In this document: piece after piece, positions 25,906 through 32,961 of the stretch
How the letters are laid out: the number at the start of each line of letters is the position of its first letter
Numbering within the stretch: position 1 is the first letter of the stretch
DNA from: Paenibacillus phocaeensis
GTDB lineage: Bacteria; Bacillota; Bacilli; Paenibacillales; Paenibacillaceae
Direction of reading: 5' to 3'
Assembly: GCF_900021165.1 (NCBI RefSeq)
Contig: NZ_FCOQ01000036.1
Location: 1 to 64,000 of the forward strand
DNA: 64,000 nt
The notes under the pieces: model-generated
What the model saw: the letters and a program-made list of their open reading frames with translations, nothing else
The model's database searches: none
What the model was told of the DNA's origin: nothing
Position numbers and translations under genes: made by a program

Positions 25906-26370
25906 TTATTTCCCAAGATAGGCGTTCAGCATCCAGCGATGTTTCTCCAGCGAGGAGACGATGCCGAGCAGCAGATCGCTCGTCGCTTCATCTTCCGCTC
26001 TTGCGGCTGCTTCCATGCCTTCCTTCAGCTCGCTGTCCAATTTCTCGAAATCGGCTACGATCGCTGCCACCATCTCATCGGCGGTTTCCTTGCCGCTGGC
26101 TTCGGAGATGCTGGCCAGCCCCAAGGCATCGCGCAGAGTTGCCACCGGCGTACCGCCAATGGCCAGCAGGCGTTCGGCGATATCATCGAGATATCCAGCC
26201 GCTTCATCGTAGAAAGCTTCAAATTTCTCATGAAGCGTAAAGAAATTCGGACCTTTCACGAACCAGTGGAAATTGTGCAGCTTCGTGTACATCACCGTCC
26301 AGTTTGCGATTTGCAGGTTGAGTTGTTTTTGAAGTTCTTGATCTGCTTGAGTCAGGGTTGGGTTTGCCAT
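25906..26370 (-). CDS. dps: Dps-family ferritin-like DNA-binding/iron-storage protein
   Basis: Dodecameric mini-ferritin that oxidises and stores iron and protects DNA from peroxide. The 154-aa protein has the ferroxidase signature HNFHWFVKGPNFFTLHEKFEAFYDEAAGYLDDIAERLLAIGG with the conserved His, Asp and Glu ligands. A PerR-like box lies about 80 bases upstream of the ATG, which fits the known peroxide control of dps/mrgA genes. Confidence 0.94.
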   Translation of the reverse strand: MANPTLTQADQELQKQLNLQIANWTVMYTKLHNFHWFVKGPNFFTLHEKFEAFYDEAAGYLDDIAERLLAIGGTPVATLRDALGLASISEASGKETADEMVAAIVADFEKLDSELKEGMEAAARAEDEATSDLLLGIVSSLEKHRWMLNAYLGK

Positions 26371-26448
26371 GTTTCATTCCTCCATTCACCATATCAAAAT
26401 TTTGAAGAAGCGGTCTGTCTAGTGCTTCCTGTACGAATTGTCTTAAAT

Positions 26449-26463
26449 TTAGACTAAATCTAA
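26449..26463. promoter_or_regulatory. Per/Fur-type box upstream of dps
   Basis: TTAGACTAAATCTAA is a 7-1-7 inverted repeat with one mismatched pair and the layout of PerR boxes (TTATAATnATTATAA). An overlapping perfect hexamer palindrome ATTTAG-A-CTAAAT lies in the same place. PerR control of dps is established in Bacillus; binding here is inferred. Confidence 0.6.
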
Positions 26464-26581
26464 ATCTTGTTTATATCATACCACTTCACTTTCAGAGATG
26501 CAACCATTTGCTTCATGAACATCACATGAATATCCAACAAATCATCAGGTCTATTCTGCACCTCTTCCGTCCTCCATATGC

Positions 26582-26623
26582 AAAGGAACCGACCCGGATC
26601 AAATCCTCCGGATCGGTTCCTTT
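26582..26623 (-). terminator. Terminator of the DivIVA-like gene
   Basis: AAAGGAACCGA and TCGGTTCCTTT form the outer stem and CCGGAT/TCCGG part of the inner one, directly after the stop of the minus-strand gene at 26630. The T-tract is short. Confidence 0.7.
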
Positions 26624-26629
26624 CGCTTT

Positions 26630-27013
26630 CTACCGCTCGCCGCGGAGAAGCAGCTTAAACTGCTCCAGGCTGCGTTCCATTTGCCGAATGCCGTCCTCAA
26701 CCATCTTGCGATCCACGGCATTCTCCAGATCAAACTGCGGCTTGCGAACGGCCATGGCCTTCTTCTCTTCTTCCCAATAGGCTTGCCGGCGCTGGATCTC
26801 TTTATATTTGTCCAGCAAATCGGTAATGATATCGTAGAAGCGCTCGTAATCGACGATAATGTCGTCCAGGAACCGGTCGACTTCTTCCTTATCGTAGCCC
26901 CGCATTTTCGCGTCAAAATCTTTTTCGTGAATGGAGAGCGCATCCAGCTTGATCCCTAACTGCCGAAACAGGTTTTTCTGATCTTCCAGCTTGCGCGCAT
27001 AATCGTCTTGCAT
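26630..27013 (-). CDS. DivIVA-domain / GpsB-like coiled-coil protein
   Basis: Cytoplasmic protein of about 127 aa with a DivIVA-type N-terminal region: LGIKLDALSIHEKDFDAKMRGYDKEEVDRFLDDIIVDYERFYD (about 18-60). A predicted coiled coil follows (about 60-120). In Firmicutes such proteins (GpsB, DivIVA) link membrane, division and wall synthases. The short length favours a GpsB-like role, but the C-terminal part is not a clear GpsB match. The ATG at 27013 has GGAGGG eight bases upstream; the TTG at 27019 is less likely. It is monocistronic. Confidence 0.8.
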   Translation of the reverse strand: MQDDYARKLEDQKNLFRQLGIKLDALSIHEKDFDAKMRGYDKEEVDRFLDDIIVDYERFYDIITDLLDKYKEIQRRQAYWEEEKKAMAVRKPQFDLENAVDRKMVEDGIRQMERSLEQFKLLLRGER

Positions 27014-27218
27014 ATCCAAATCCCTCCGTGTACCTGCCTATAAAGGTGATAAAGCGTATTTTACCTGCAAAAGCATTCGTATCTTCTATAATGTACCACA
27101 TTATTGGCCTTACGTTCATCTTCACGGTATGCAGCGGGTGATACAAGTATTCGACATTGTCCGAATTTCTTTTTATAATAGTCCTTAGCCTGAGTCTAAC
27201 ATCTGGTGGTGAATAGCG

Positions 27219-28178
27219 ATTTTATACTTATTAACTTTTCTGTTATCGTTTCTGATCGTGTATGTTCTGATTCCTCCGCTCGGCAAGCTGGCCTTTCGCC
27301 TTGACTTCGTGGACAAACCCCGTGCAGACGTCGAGCGCAAAATCCATCGTCAGCCGATCCCGCTGACGGCAAGCTATGCGATATTCGCCGGGTTCTTCAT
27401 CTCGTATCTGCTGTTTACGCGCAACTTCTCCTGGGAGACGGGCGCGTTGTTTGCCGGCGGCGTGCTGCTGCTGGCCATCGGAACGATCGATGACTGGTAC
27501 AAAACAAAAGGCAAAGACTTTCCGGCCCTGCCGAAGATGATCGTTCAGGTATCCGCTGCCGTCCTGGTCTATGCGGCAGGCATCACCTTTAGCGGCTTCG
27601 TCAACCCGTTCAGCGGCGACTACGTCCTGCTGCCGGAGTGGCTCCAGTTCGTATTAACGATCCTGTGGATCTTTGGCGTCACCACGGTGATCAACTTCTC
27701 GGACGGATTGGACGGATTGGCCGGGGGATTGTCCGCCATCTCGGCGGTAACGTTGTTTGTGGTAGCGTTAACTAAAGGGCAAACCAACTCCGCGATGCTG
27801 TCGATCGCCCTGATCGGGGTGACGCTCGCGTATCTGCGGTACAACAAGCCGCCGGCCAAGGTATTTATGGGCGATGCCGGGGCAACGTTCCTTGGGTTTA
27901 TGCTGGCGGTGATCGCATTGGACGGTGCTTTCAAGCAAGCGACGGTCTTGTCTCTGTTTATCCCGGTGCTTGCCCTTGGCGTCCCGATTTTTGACAACCT
28001 GTTTGTCGTCATCAAGCGGATGCTTCAAGGGAAATCGCCTTACGTGGCCGATGCCAGCCAAGTCCACTACCGGTTGCTTCGGGCAGGCTTGAATCAGAAG
28101 CAGGTTGTGATGTTCCTGTACCTGATCAGTACTTGTCTGGGGCTATCGTCCATTATTCTTCTGCTGCTTTCGGTCTAG
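27219..28178 (+). CDS. MraY/WecA/TagO-family undecaprenyl-phosphate sugar-phosphate transferase
   Basis: Integral membrane enzyme that starts a cell-wall glycopolymer by moving a sugar-1-phosphate (typically GlcNAc-1-P) to undecaprenyl phosphate. About ten hydrophobic segments are present, with the family motifs GTIDDWYKTKGK, NFSDGLDGLAGG and MGDAGATFLGFM, and a late cytoplasmic loop ending DASQVHYRLLRAG. The first standard start is a GTG at 27258, which lies inside the first membrane helix and has no ribosome site. The open frame runs back to IAILYLLTFLLSF; GGTGGTGA at 27205-27212 sits six bases before an ATT codon at 27219, which I take as a probable non-standard start. Confidence 0.85.
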   Translation: MLYLLTFLLSFLIVYVLIPPLGKLAFRLDFVDKPRADVERKIHRQPIPLTASYAIFAGFFISYLLFTRNFSWETGALFAGGVLLLAIGTIDDWYKTKGKDFPALPKMIVQVSAAVLVYAAGITFSGFVNPFSGDYVLLPEWLQFVLTILWIFGVTTVINFSDGLDGLAGGLSAISAVTLFVVALTKGQTNSAMLSIALIGVTLAYLRYNKPPAKVFMGDAGATFLGFMLAVIALDGAFKQATVLSLFIPVLALGVPIFDNLFVVIKRMLQGKSPYVADASQVHYRLLRAGLNQKQVVMFLYLISTCLGLSSIILLLLSV

Positions 28179-28206
28179 CGAAACGGCGATCCCGATGTTT
28201 AAATCG

Positions 28207-28249
28207 AAAAAGCGCGTGCTCCGAATTCCCGGAAGCCCGCGCTTTTTTT
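28207..28249. terminator. Terminator after the WecA/TagO-type gene
   Basis: An AAAAAGCGCG arm and a CGCGCTTTTTTT arm form a hairpin with an inner CCG-AATT-CGG pairing. A/T runs on both sides suit two convergent genes. Confidence 0.85.
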
Positions 28250-28310
28250 ATGGCAGCGATTAACATCGCAAGAAAAAAAAAGACCCCCGAAGGCGTCTTG
28301 TCTACTGGCA

Positions 28311-28523
28311 TCAGGAAGATTTATTCGTTTCAGCGGAGGGTTGGATTTCCGCCGCCTGCGGCTTCTCGTCTTCGAGGATATCCCCGCGCGCGCCTCTCTT
28401 AAATTCCTTGAGCATCGTGCCGAAACTGCGCCCCAGTTCCGGAAGCTTGCTGGGACCAAATAGCAAAAGCGCCGCGATCACGAGAAGCAGCAGATGAGAC
28501 GGACGCAACAAGTTTTCAAGCAC
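28311..28523 (-). CDS. tatA: TatA-family twin-arginine translocase pore subunit
   Basis: Single-span membrane protein that forms the Tat export pore for folded proteins. About 70 aa: short N terminus, one membrane helix (SHLLLLVIAALLLFG), the conserved FGPSKLPELGRSFG hinge and amphipathic helix, and a charged tail. The GTG at 28523 has GGGAGTGA upstream; a TTG at 28538 would extend it by five residues. No tatC is adjacent. Confidence 0.9.
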   Translation of the reverse strand: MLENLLRPSHLLLLVIAALLLFGPSKLPELGRSFGTMLKEFKRGARGDILEDEKPQAAEIQPSAETNKSS

Positions 28524-28699
28524 ATTTATCACTCCCAAACATTATCTTTGTGGTCATTATACTACTTTATTGGATGTAATGGAAACCCTTTATCGGCAGC
28601 TCCGGTTTTCCTGCGGACAAGATGACGGCTTGCCCCATAAACCAATTCCATCTTCTGGGCATATGCTGTGTCATCATGGATTACAAAGGAGCGAACATC

Positions 28700-29314
28700 A
28701 TGGGTTCTTACAGTCTGTTGGCTGTCATCGCCATTGGACTCGCGTCCAACCTGGATAATGCGGGAGTCGGCATTGCTTACGGGGTACGAAAAATCCGCAT
28801 TCCATGGTACTCCAATCTGGCCATCGCCGCCATTTCTTTTTTGGCCACTCTGGTGTCGGGGTTATTCGGAAGCTGGTTATCCTCCTGGATCCATCCGTGG
28901 ATCGGGCAGTTGCTGGGGACGGTTGTGATCGTTGGGGTAGGCGTATGGGTGCTGTTGCAGCCGTTTCTGGAGAAGAAGATGGTGCCGGTCGAGGAGGAGG
29001 AGGCGAATCCCTTAACCCGCCTGCTGCGCAACCCGGAAGAGGCGGATAAGGACAGCTCCAAATCCATCAGTTTGGGGGAATCGATCTTGCTGGGAATCGC
29101 CTTGGCCATGAATGCGCTGGCCGGGGGCTTTAACGCAGGAATCACCCAGCTCAACGTCTGGTATACCTCGTTATCTGTTGGTTTGTTCAGCTATCTTCTG
29201 CTGGCCGCATGCGCCGGGTTTGGCGAGAAGGTTGCCGCGGAGAAATTCGGAAATCACGCCACCGTCGTCTCCGGGTTGCTGTTGATTCTAATCGGCATTC
29301 ATCAGCTCTTCTAG
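28700..29314 (+). CDS. ytaF: YtaF-type sporulation membrane protein (MntP-related)
   Basis: Polytopic membrane protein of about 204 aa related to the MntP manganese exporters. Two half-repeats of three helices each carry the family patterns GLASNLDNAGVGIAYGVRKIRIP (first half) and GIALAMNALAGGFNAGI (second half); the acidic Asp/Asn pattern in helix 1 is the presumed metal site. A charged loop EKKMVPVEEEEANP joins them. ATG at 28700 follows AAAGGAG; upstream in-frame ATGs at 28622 and 28679 lack this site. The name YtaF comes from the Bacillus sporulation protein; the transport role is inferred. Confidence 0.85.
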   Translation: MGSYSLLAVIAIGLASNLDNAGVGIAYGVRKIRIPWYSNLAIAAISFLATLVSGLFGSWLSSWIHPWIGQLLGTVVIVGVGVWVLLQPFLEKKMVPVEEEEANPLTRLLRNPEEADKDSSKSISLGESILLGIALAMNALAGGFNAGITQLNVWYTSLSVGLFSYLLLAACAGFGEKVAAEKFGNHATVVSGLLLILIGIHQLF

Positions 29315-29332
29315 CTGATCCTTCAGAATTTC

Positions 29333-29365
29333 AATGAGCCTCTTTCTTCAAGAAAGGGGCTCATT
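29333..29365 (+). terminator. Hairpin after ytaF (weak terminator)
   Basis: AATGAGCC-CTTTC pairs with GAAAG-GGCTCATT around a short loop just after the ytaF stop. No T-run follows, so termination would be weak or factor-dependent. Confidence 0.5.
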
Positions 29366-29441
29366 ACTCTTAAACTACCTTATCCCCAAAATCTCCTATA
29401 TAATGAAAATGAGGTTTCCTAGGATAAGGGGGGTCATTTTT

Positions 29442-30383
29442 GTGAACTGGTTCACAAGTTTTGAACAAGATTTAGAGATCGCTTTCGACGAGGCGGAAAG
29501 TATTTTATCGGGATTGCCGGAGACGTTTCGGGATCAAGCCATCACCTATCTTGGCAGATTTCACGCGCTGAAAAGGGGCGGCTCCCAAAACTACATTAGC
29601 TATCTGTTACCTTTCTGGCTCCAGGAGGCTGCCAGCGTCAAATCAGAAGACAGCCGACGGCTGACCGTAGCCATGATTTTCGCCATGATGTATTACCATT
29701 TAATCGACGAAGTGATGGACGATCCGCAGGCGGATGATAAACGGAAGCTGCCGCTGGCGAATTTGTTATTACTTGAATTTGGACAAATCTATCGGAGTTA
29801 TTATCCCGTTTCCTCCCCGTTTTGGACTTATTACCGAAAATATACCTCGGAGTGGGCAGAGGCGGTCGCGCTGGAGAACAGAAGCGATTTCTTTCGGGAC
29901 AACCCCGTTCGGATCGCCCATAAGGCTTCCCCGGTAAAACTGTCGGTTGCCGGCATGCTGCTGCTGACTGGCCAGGATCGGCGAATCTCCGCAATTGAGG
30001 CCGCCGTGGACGCGGTGCTGGTTACGCTACAAATGCTGGATGATTGGGAGGACTGGGAGAAGGATCTTCGGGAAGGCAGTTACAACTCTCTGATTTCCGC
30101 CGTGCAACAAGAGATGCAGATTCTTCCGGACCGCAGGCCAACCTCGGAGGAAATCAAACACGCGTTATATGTTCGGGACATCCTATTCACCTTTGCAGAA
30201 CAAACGGATCACAACGCCGCCGTCTTGAACGCTAACGCTCCCGATCTTCCCCATTTACGGGAATTTCACGAGTACCTACGGCAAAATCTAGTGGAAGGGG
30301 CGCAAAGTCTGCGGGAAGAACGAAATTTATTGGTTCATGGCGGACTGACGTATTGGCTGTCGAAAAATATGAACCTCTCCTAG
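29442..30383 (+). CDS. Class-I isoprenoid-synthase-fold enzyme, possible ComQ-like peptide prenyltransferase
   Basis: All-helical protein of 313 aa with two Asp-rich clusters in the places expected for a trans-prenyltransferase fold: D89-EVM-DD-PQA-DD (residues 89-99) in a predicted helix, and LQMLDDWEDWEKD (D200, D201, D204, D208). Such clusters bind Mg-diphosphate in polyprenyl synthases and in ComQ. There is no signal peptide. GTG at 29442 has AAGGGGGG upstream; TATAAT at 29399-29404 may be its -10. The next gene, 69 bases on, encodes a small NHLP-leader precursor with a C-terminal Trp. This pairing suggests the enzyme prenylates that Trp, as ComQ does for ComX. It could instead make or cyclise a small terpenoid. 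Confidence 0.7.
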   Translation: MNWFTSFEQDLEIAFDEAESILSGLPETFRDQAITYLGRFHALKRGGSQNYISYLLPFWLQEAASVKSEDSRRLTVAMIFAMMYYHLIDEVMDDPQADDKRKLPLANLLLLEFGQIYRSYYPVSSPFWTYYRKYTSEWAEAVALENRSDFFRDNPVRIAHKASPVKLSVAGMLLLTGQDRRISAIEAAVDAVLVTLQMLDDWEDWEKDLREGSYNSLISAVQQEMQILPDRRPTSEEIKHALYVRDILFTFAEQTDHNAAVLNANAPDLPHLREFHEYLRQNLVEGAQSLREERNLLVHGGLTYWLSKNMNLS

Positions 30384-30452
30384 CGCTTTGTCGAATTCCA
30401 TGTTATAGTAATAAGGAAAATATAACTATTTTTATAGGAAAGGGTGATCTTA

Positions 30453-30695
30453 GTGACAACAGGAGCTCTCCTTCAATCGCAAGTCGTCGAGAAAGCATGG
30501 CAAGACCCCAGCTTCAAAGCGAAACTGCTTGCCGATCCGAAAGCCGCAATCCAGGAGGCACTGGGTGTAATTCTCCCGGATCACATCAAAATCAAAACCA
30601 TCGAAGAAAGCTCTGACGAGTTTTACGTTGTACTGCCACCGAAGCCGGAAAACGTGGTAAAGAGCGAAATCAAACCGGCTGGGATTTGGGAATAA
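30453..30695 (+). CDS. NHLP-leader small precursor peptide, possible prenylated pheromone
   Basis: 80-aa peptide. Residues ~13-63 (EKAWQDPSFKAKLLADP, then a KIKTIEESSDEFYVVLPP end) match the nitrile-hydratase-alpha-like leader (NHLP) family of RiPP precursors. After LPP comes a 17-residue tail ending EIKPAGIWE, with Trp79 as the penultimate residue and no Cys. The tail resembles the prenylated Bacillus ComX pheromone GIFWEQ (established for strain RO-E-2). GTG at 30453 follows AAAGGGTGA at proper spacing; an upstream in-frame GTG at 30444 overlaps that site. It follows the isoprenoid-synthase-fold gene and faces a multi-TM kinase gene. Leader assignment is good; pheromone function is inference. 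Confidence 0.75.
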   Translation: MTTGALLQSQVVEKAWQDPSFKAKLLADPKAAIQEALGVILPDHIKIKTIEESSDEFYVVLPPKPENVVKSEIKPAGIWE

Positions 30696-30760
30696 CCCTG
30701 AATTAATCAACTAGGGCATTTCTCGATCGGGCAATGCCAAACCGAGTAGGGACCGAATGT

Positions 30761-32677
30761 TTATCCTGTTGCATAATCCTCTCGATTCACGGAGGGAAAC
30801 CGGATAACTACTTCGGTCCCTGTTCCTTTTTTGCTGGTGAAGTTAATTTCCCCGTTCATCACCTCGATAATCCGAAACGTCACCATCAACCCCAAGCCGG
30901 TCCCTTTCGTTTTGTTGGAGAAATAGGGTTCGCCCAATCTGGCTAACACTTTCTCGTCCATCCCTTCCCCGTTATCCTTGATATGGATTACCACTTGATC
31001 TTCCTCTTCATAACCCCAGATCTGAATATCACCTTCGCCGTTCAGCGCTTCGATACTATTCTTGATAATGTTGATGAAGGCTTGCTTGAATTTGGACGAA
31101 TTGCCCTTTACATAAAGATTTTTAGGGATATGGACAGAAATTTTGCCTCCCTGCAAATTGGCGAGCGGAATCAAAATGCCTTCGATATGAACAAATTCAT
31201 CCAGGACATTCAGCGACGTTACCTTGCCGCCTTCAGGTTTGGCAAAGGTAAGGAAATCGGTAATGATCGCCGAGGCGCGATCGAGTTCTTCCAAGGCCAT
31301 ACTTAAATAGACTTTATCGGAGTGCTGCTGCTTCTCGACCAGCAGTTGCAGAAATCCGCGAGTGACCTGCAGCGGGTTCCGAACTTCATGGGCCACGGAA
31401 GCGGCCAACTCGCTAATAATCTCCATCTTCTCCGAACGCTGCAGCTCATTGTTAAACATCTCCAATTGCTTGGAGTACTCCACCACCTGCTCATGGTTTT
31501 CAGCAAATCTTCGACCTAAGATGATAATCAGCGACGTCATGAAGCAGACAACGCCTATTTTCCATAAAAACAATTTGTAGTATCCGTCGTTGTAGTAATA
31601 CCAGATTAGTTCACCTGCACAGAGCAGCGTAAAAGATAAAACTCCCACAAAAAAGATGAACGCCTCTTTATTCCCCTTCATCATATACATTGTCAGAATA
31701 CAGATCAGAATAAGGAACTGAGTAATAATGACGTATCCTGCAAATTGAGTGGTAATGAGCGAGTAAATTTTATAGAAGCGATTGGCCGATAGCTCATTGA
31801 TAAATAGAATAAGTAAGCAAAGAGTGGAATAACCAACCAAAATTTTCCGCGACCATCGAATCAAATCAAAATAGCCGGGACCAAATATCTTTTCAAAGAA
31901 AAAGATAAACGAAGGGAGCAGAATAAACAACGCAACGTCAAAAAGCACCACCAAAATCCTGCCCGCCGACGTATAGTCGAACAGCCAGAAAACAAAAGGT
32001 GAATACGTCAGAACCAGCAAGCCGCTGGAAAAAATAACTGCGCAGAGCGAAAACCACATCGGCATATTTACATATTTCAAAAATACAGAACAGAAGAGCA
32101 TGATGACAGCGATAAAAATAAGCGTACTGCCTAGAATTAGATCCGTGATATTTTCTCGAATAAAGTCTTTCATTAAACCTTGATAATCACCGATTTTGAT
32201 CGTATCGAAAATCCCAATTTTGTTGTTTGCCGAAACTCCGATATATACCGTTTGCTTGGATTCTTCTGCACTGATCGGGACCAAAAGGCTGTTGAGATTG
32301 TAATTGAACTTTCGATGGGATTCGTAAACTTGAACACCATCAATATTTACTGCAATGTGTTTGCCATATATCTTTTCGATCAATAGAACCTGAGAATTGC
32401 CTGTCAGTTCAGGGAGCTGAATCTTGATCCATTGGGACATTCCCGCATGCGGCATTACCGGGATATCCTCGCCAACTTCCACATCGATCCATCCATCCAA
32501 TTTTTCAAGCCATTCTTTACTGGGTTGCGGATTGAGTTCATCTGTCCAAGCGATTTGCCAATGATTGATCCGAAGGCTATCCGAACCTTTAGGGGTTGAA
32601 TTTTTGAATATAAAACCGTAAAGAACTACTATTATTACTACGAAAAAAATGACAAACCCTTTAACCAAAGCCTTCAT
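30761..32677 (-). CDS. Multi-TM sensor histidine kinase (7TM-DISM-like, phosphorelay-type)
   Basis: 638-aa membrane kinase. TM1 (about 7-24) is followed by an extracytoplasmic beta-rich domain (about 30-170), about seven further membrane helices (about 178-388), a HisKA domain with His430 in AASVAHEVRNPLQVTRGFLQLL, and an HATPase domain with N, G1 and G2 boxes (NIIKNSIEAL, DNGEGMDE, GTGLGLMVTFRIIE). The layout resembles 7TMR-DISM receptors. The H-box resembles Bacillus sporulation kinases (KinA-E) rather than the HisKA_3 type of ComP. No response regulator is adjacent. ATG follows AGAGGTG. It converges with the precursor gene, so it is a candidate receptor for that peptide. It is more AT-rich than its neighbours. 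Confidence 0.88.
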   Translation of the reverse strand: MKALVKGFVIFFVVIIVVLYGFIFKNSTPKGSDSLRINHWQIAWTDELNPQPSKEWLEKLDGWIDVEVGEDIPVMPHAGMSQWIKIQLPELTGNSQVLLIEKIYGKHIAVNIDGVQVYESHRKFNYNLNSLLVPISAEESKQTVYIGVSANNKIGIFDTIKIGDYQGLMKDFIRENITDLILGSTLIFIAVIMLFCSVFLKYVNMPMWFSLCAVIFSSGLLVLTYSPFVFWLFDYTSAGRILVVLFDVALFILLPSFIFFFEKIFGPGYFDLIRWSRKILVGYSTLCLLILFINELSANRFYKIYSLITTQFAGYVIITQFLILICILTMYMMKGNKEAFIFFVGVLSFTLLCAGELIWYYYNDGYYKLFLWKIGVVCFMTSLIIILGRRFAENHEQVVEYSKQLEMFNNELQRSEKMEIISELAASVAHEVRNPLQVTRGFLQLLVEKQQHSDKVYLSMALEELDRASAIITDFLTFAKPEGGKVTSLNVLDEFVHIEGILIPLANLQGGKISVHIPKNLYVKGNSSKFKQAFINIIKNSIEALNGEGDIQIWGYEEEDQVVIHIKDNGEGMDEKVLARLGEPYFSNKTKGTGLGLMVTFRIIEVMNGEINFTSKKGTGTEVVIRFPSVNREDYATG

Positions 32678-32889
32678 ACAGCACCTCTGCAGATATTATG
32701 GAGTGTAAACCCGGTTGATGCCTTCAAGTATATACACCATGATTATTAGGCTACCTAGTAGCATTCGATGCAATCACCGCGAAAACCTTCAATTTATGGA
32801 AATAGTGATAAATATTTTTAGGATTCAAGCACCACAGTTATTTTACCGTTTATATGTTGTTTTATCTATGAATAGTTTGCATTTCTATC

Positions 32890-32922
32890 AAAAAAAACCG
32901 CAAGGGCTTCCCCCTGCGGTTC
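32890..32922 (-). terminator. Terminator of the radical SAM gene
   Basis: On the minus strand AACCGCAGGG pairs with CCCTTGCGGTT and is followed by TTTTTTTT. It lies 40 bases after the stop at 32962. Confidence 0.88.
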
Positions 32923-32961
32923 AACTTGGATTATGATCTTGCCATCCTGGATTAGGAAAAT

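Noticed and set aside
30761..32677. Direct ComP orthologue
   Set aside because: The phospho-acceptor domain is of the HisKA (KinA-E) type and there is no ComA neighbour, so it is at best a functional analogue.
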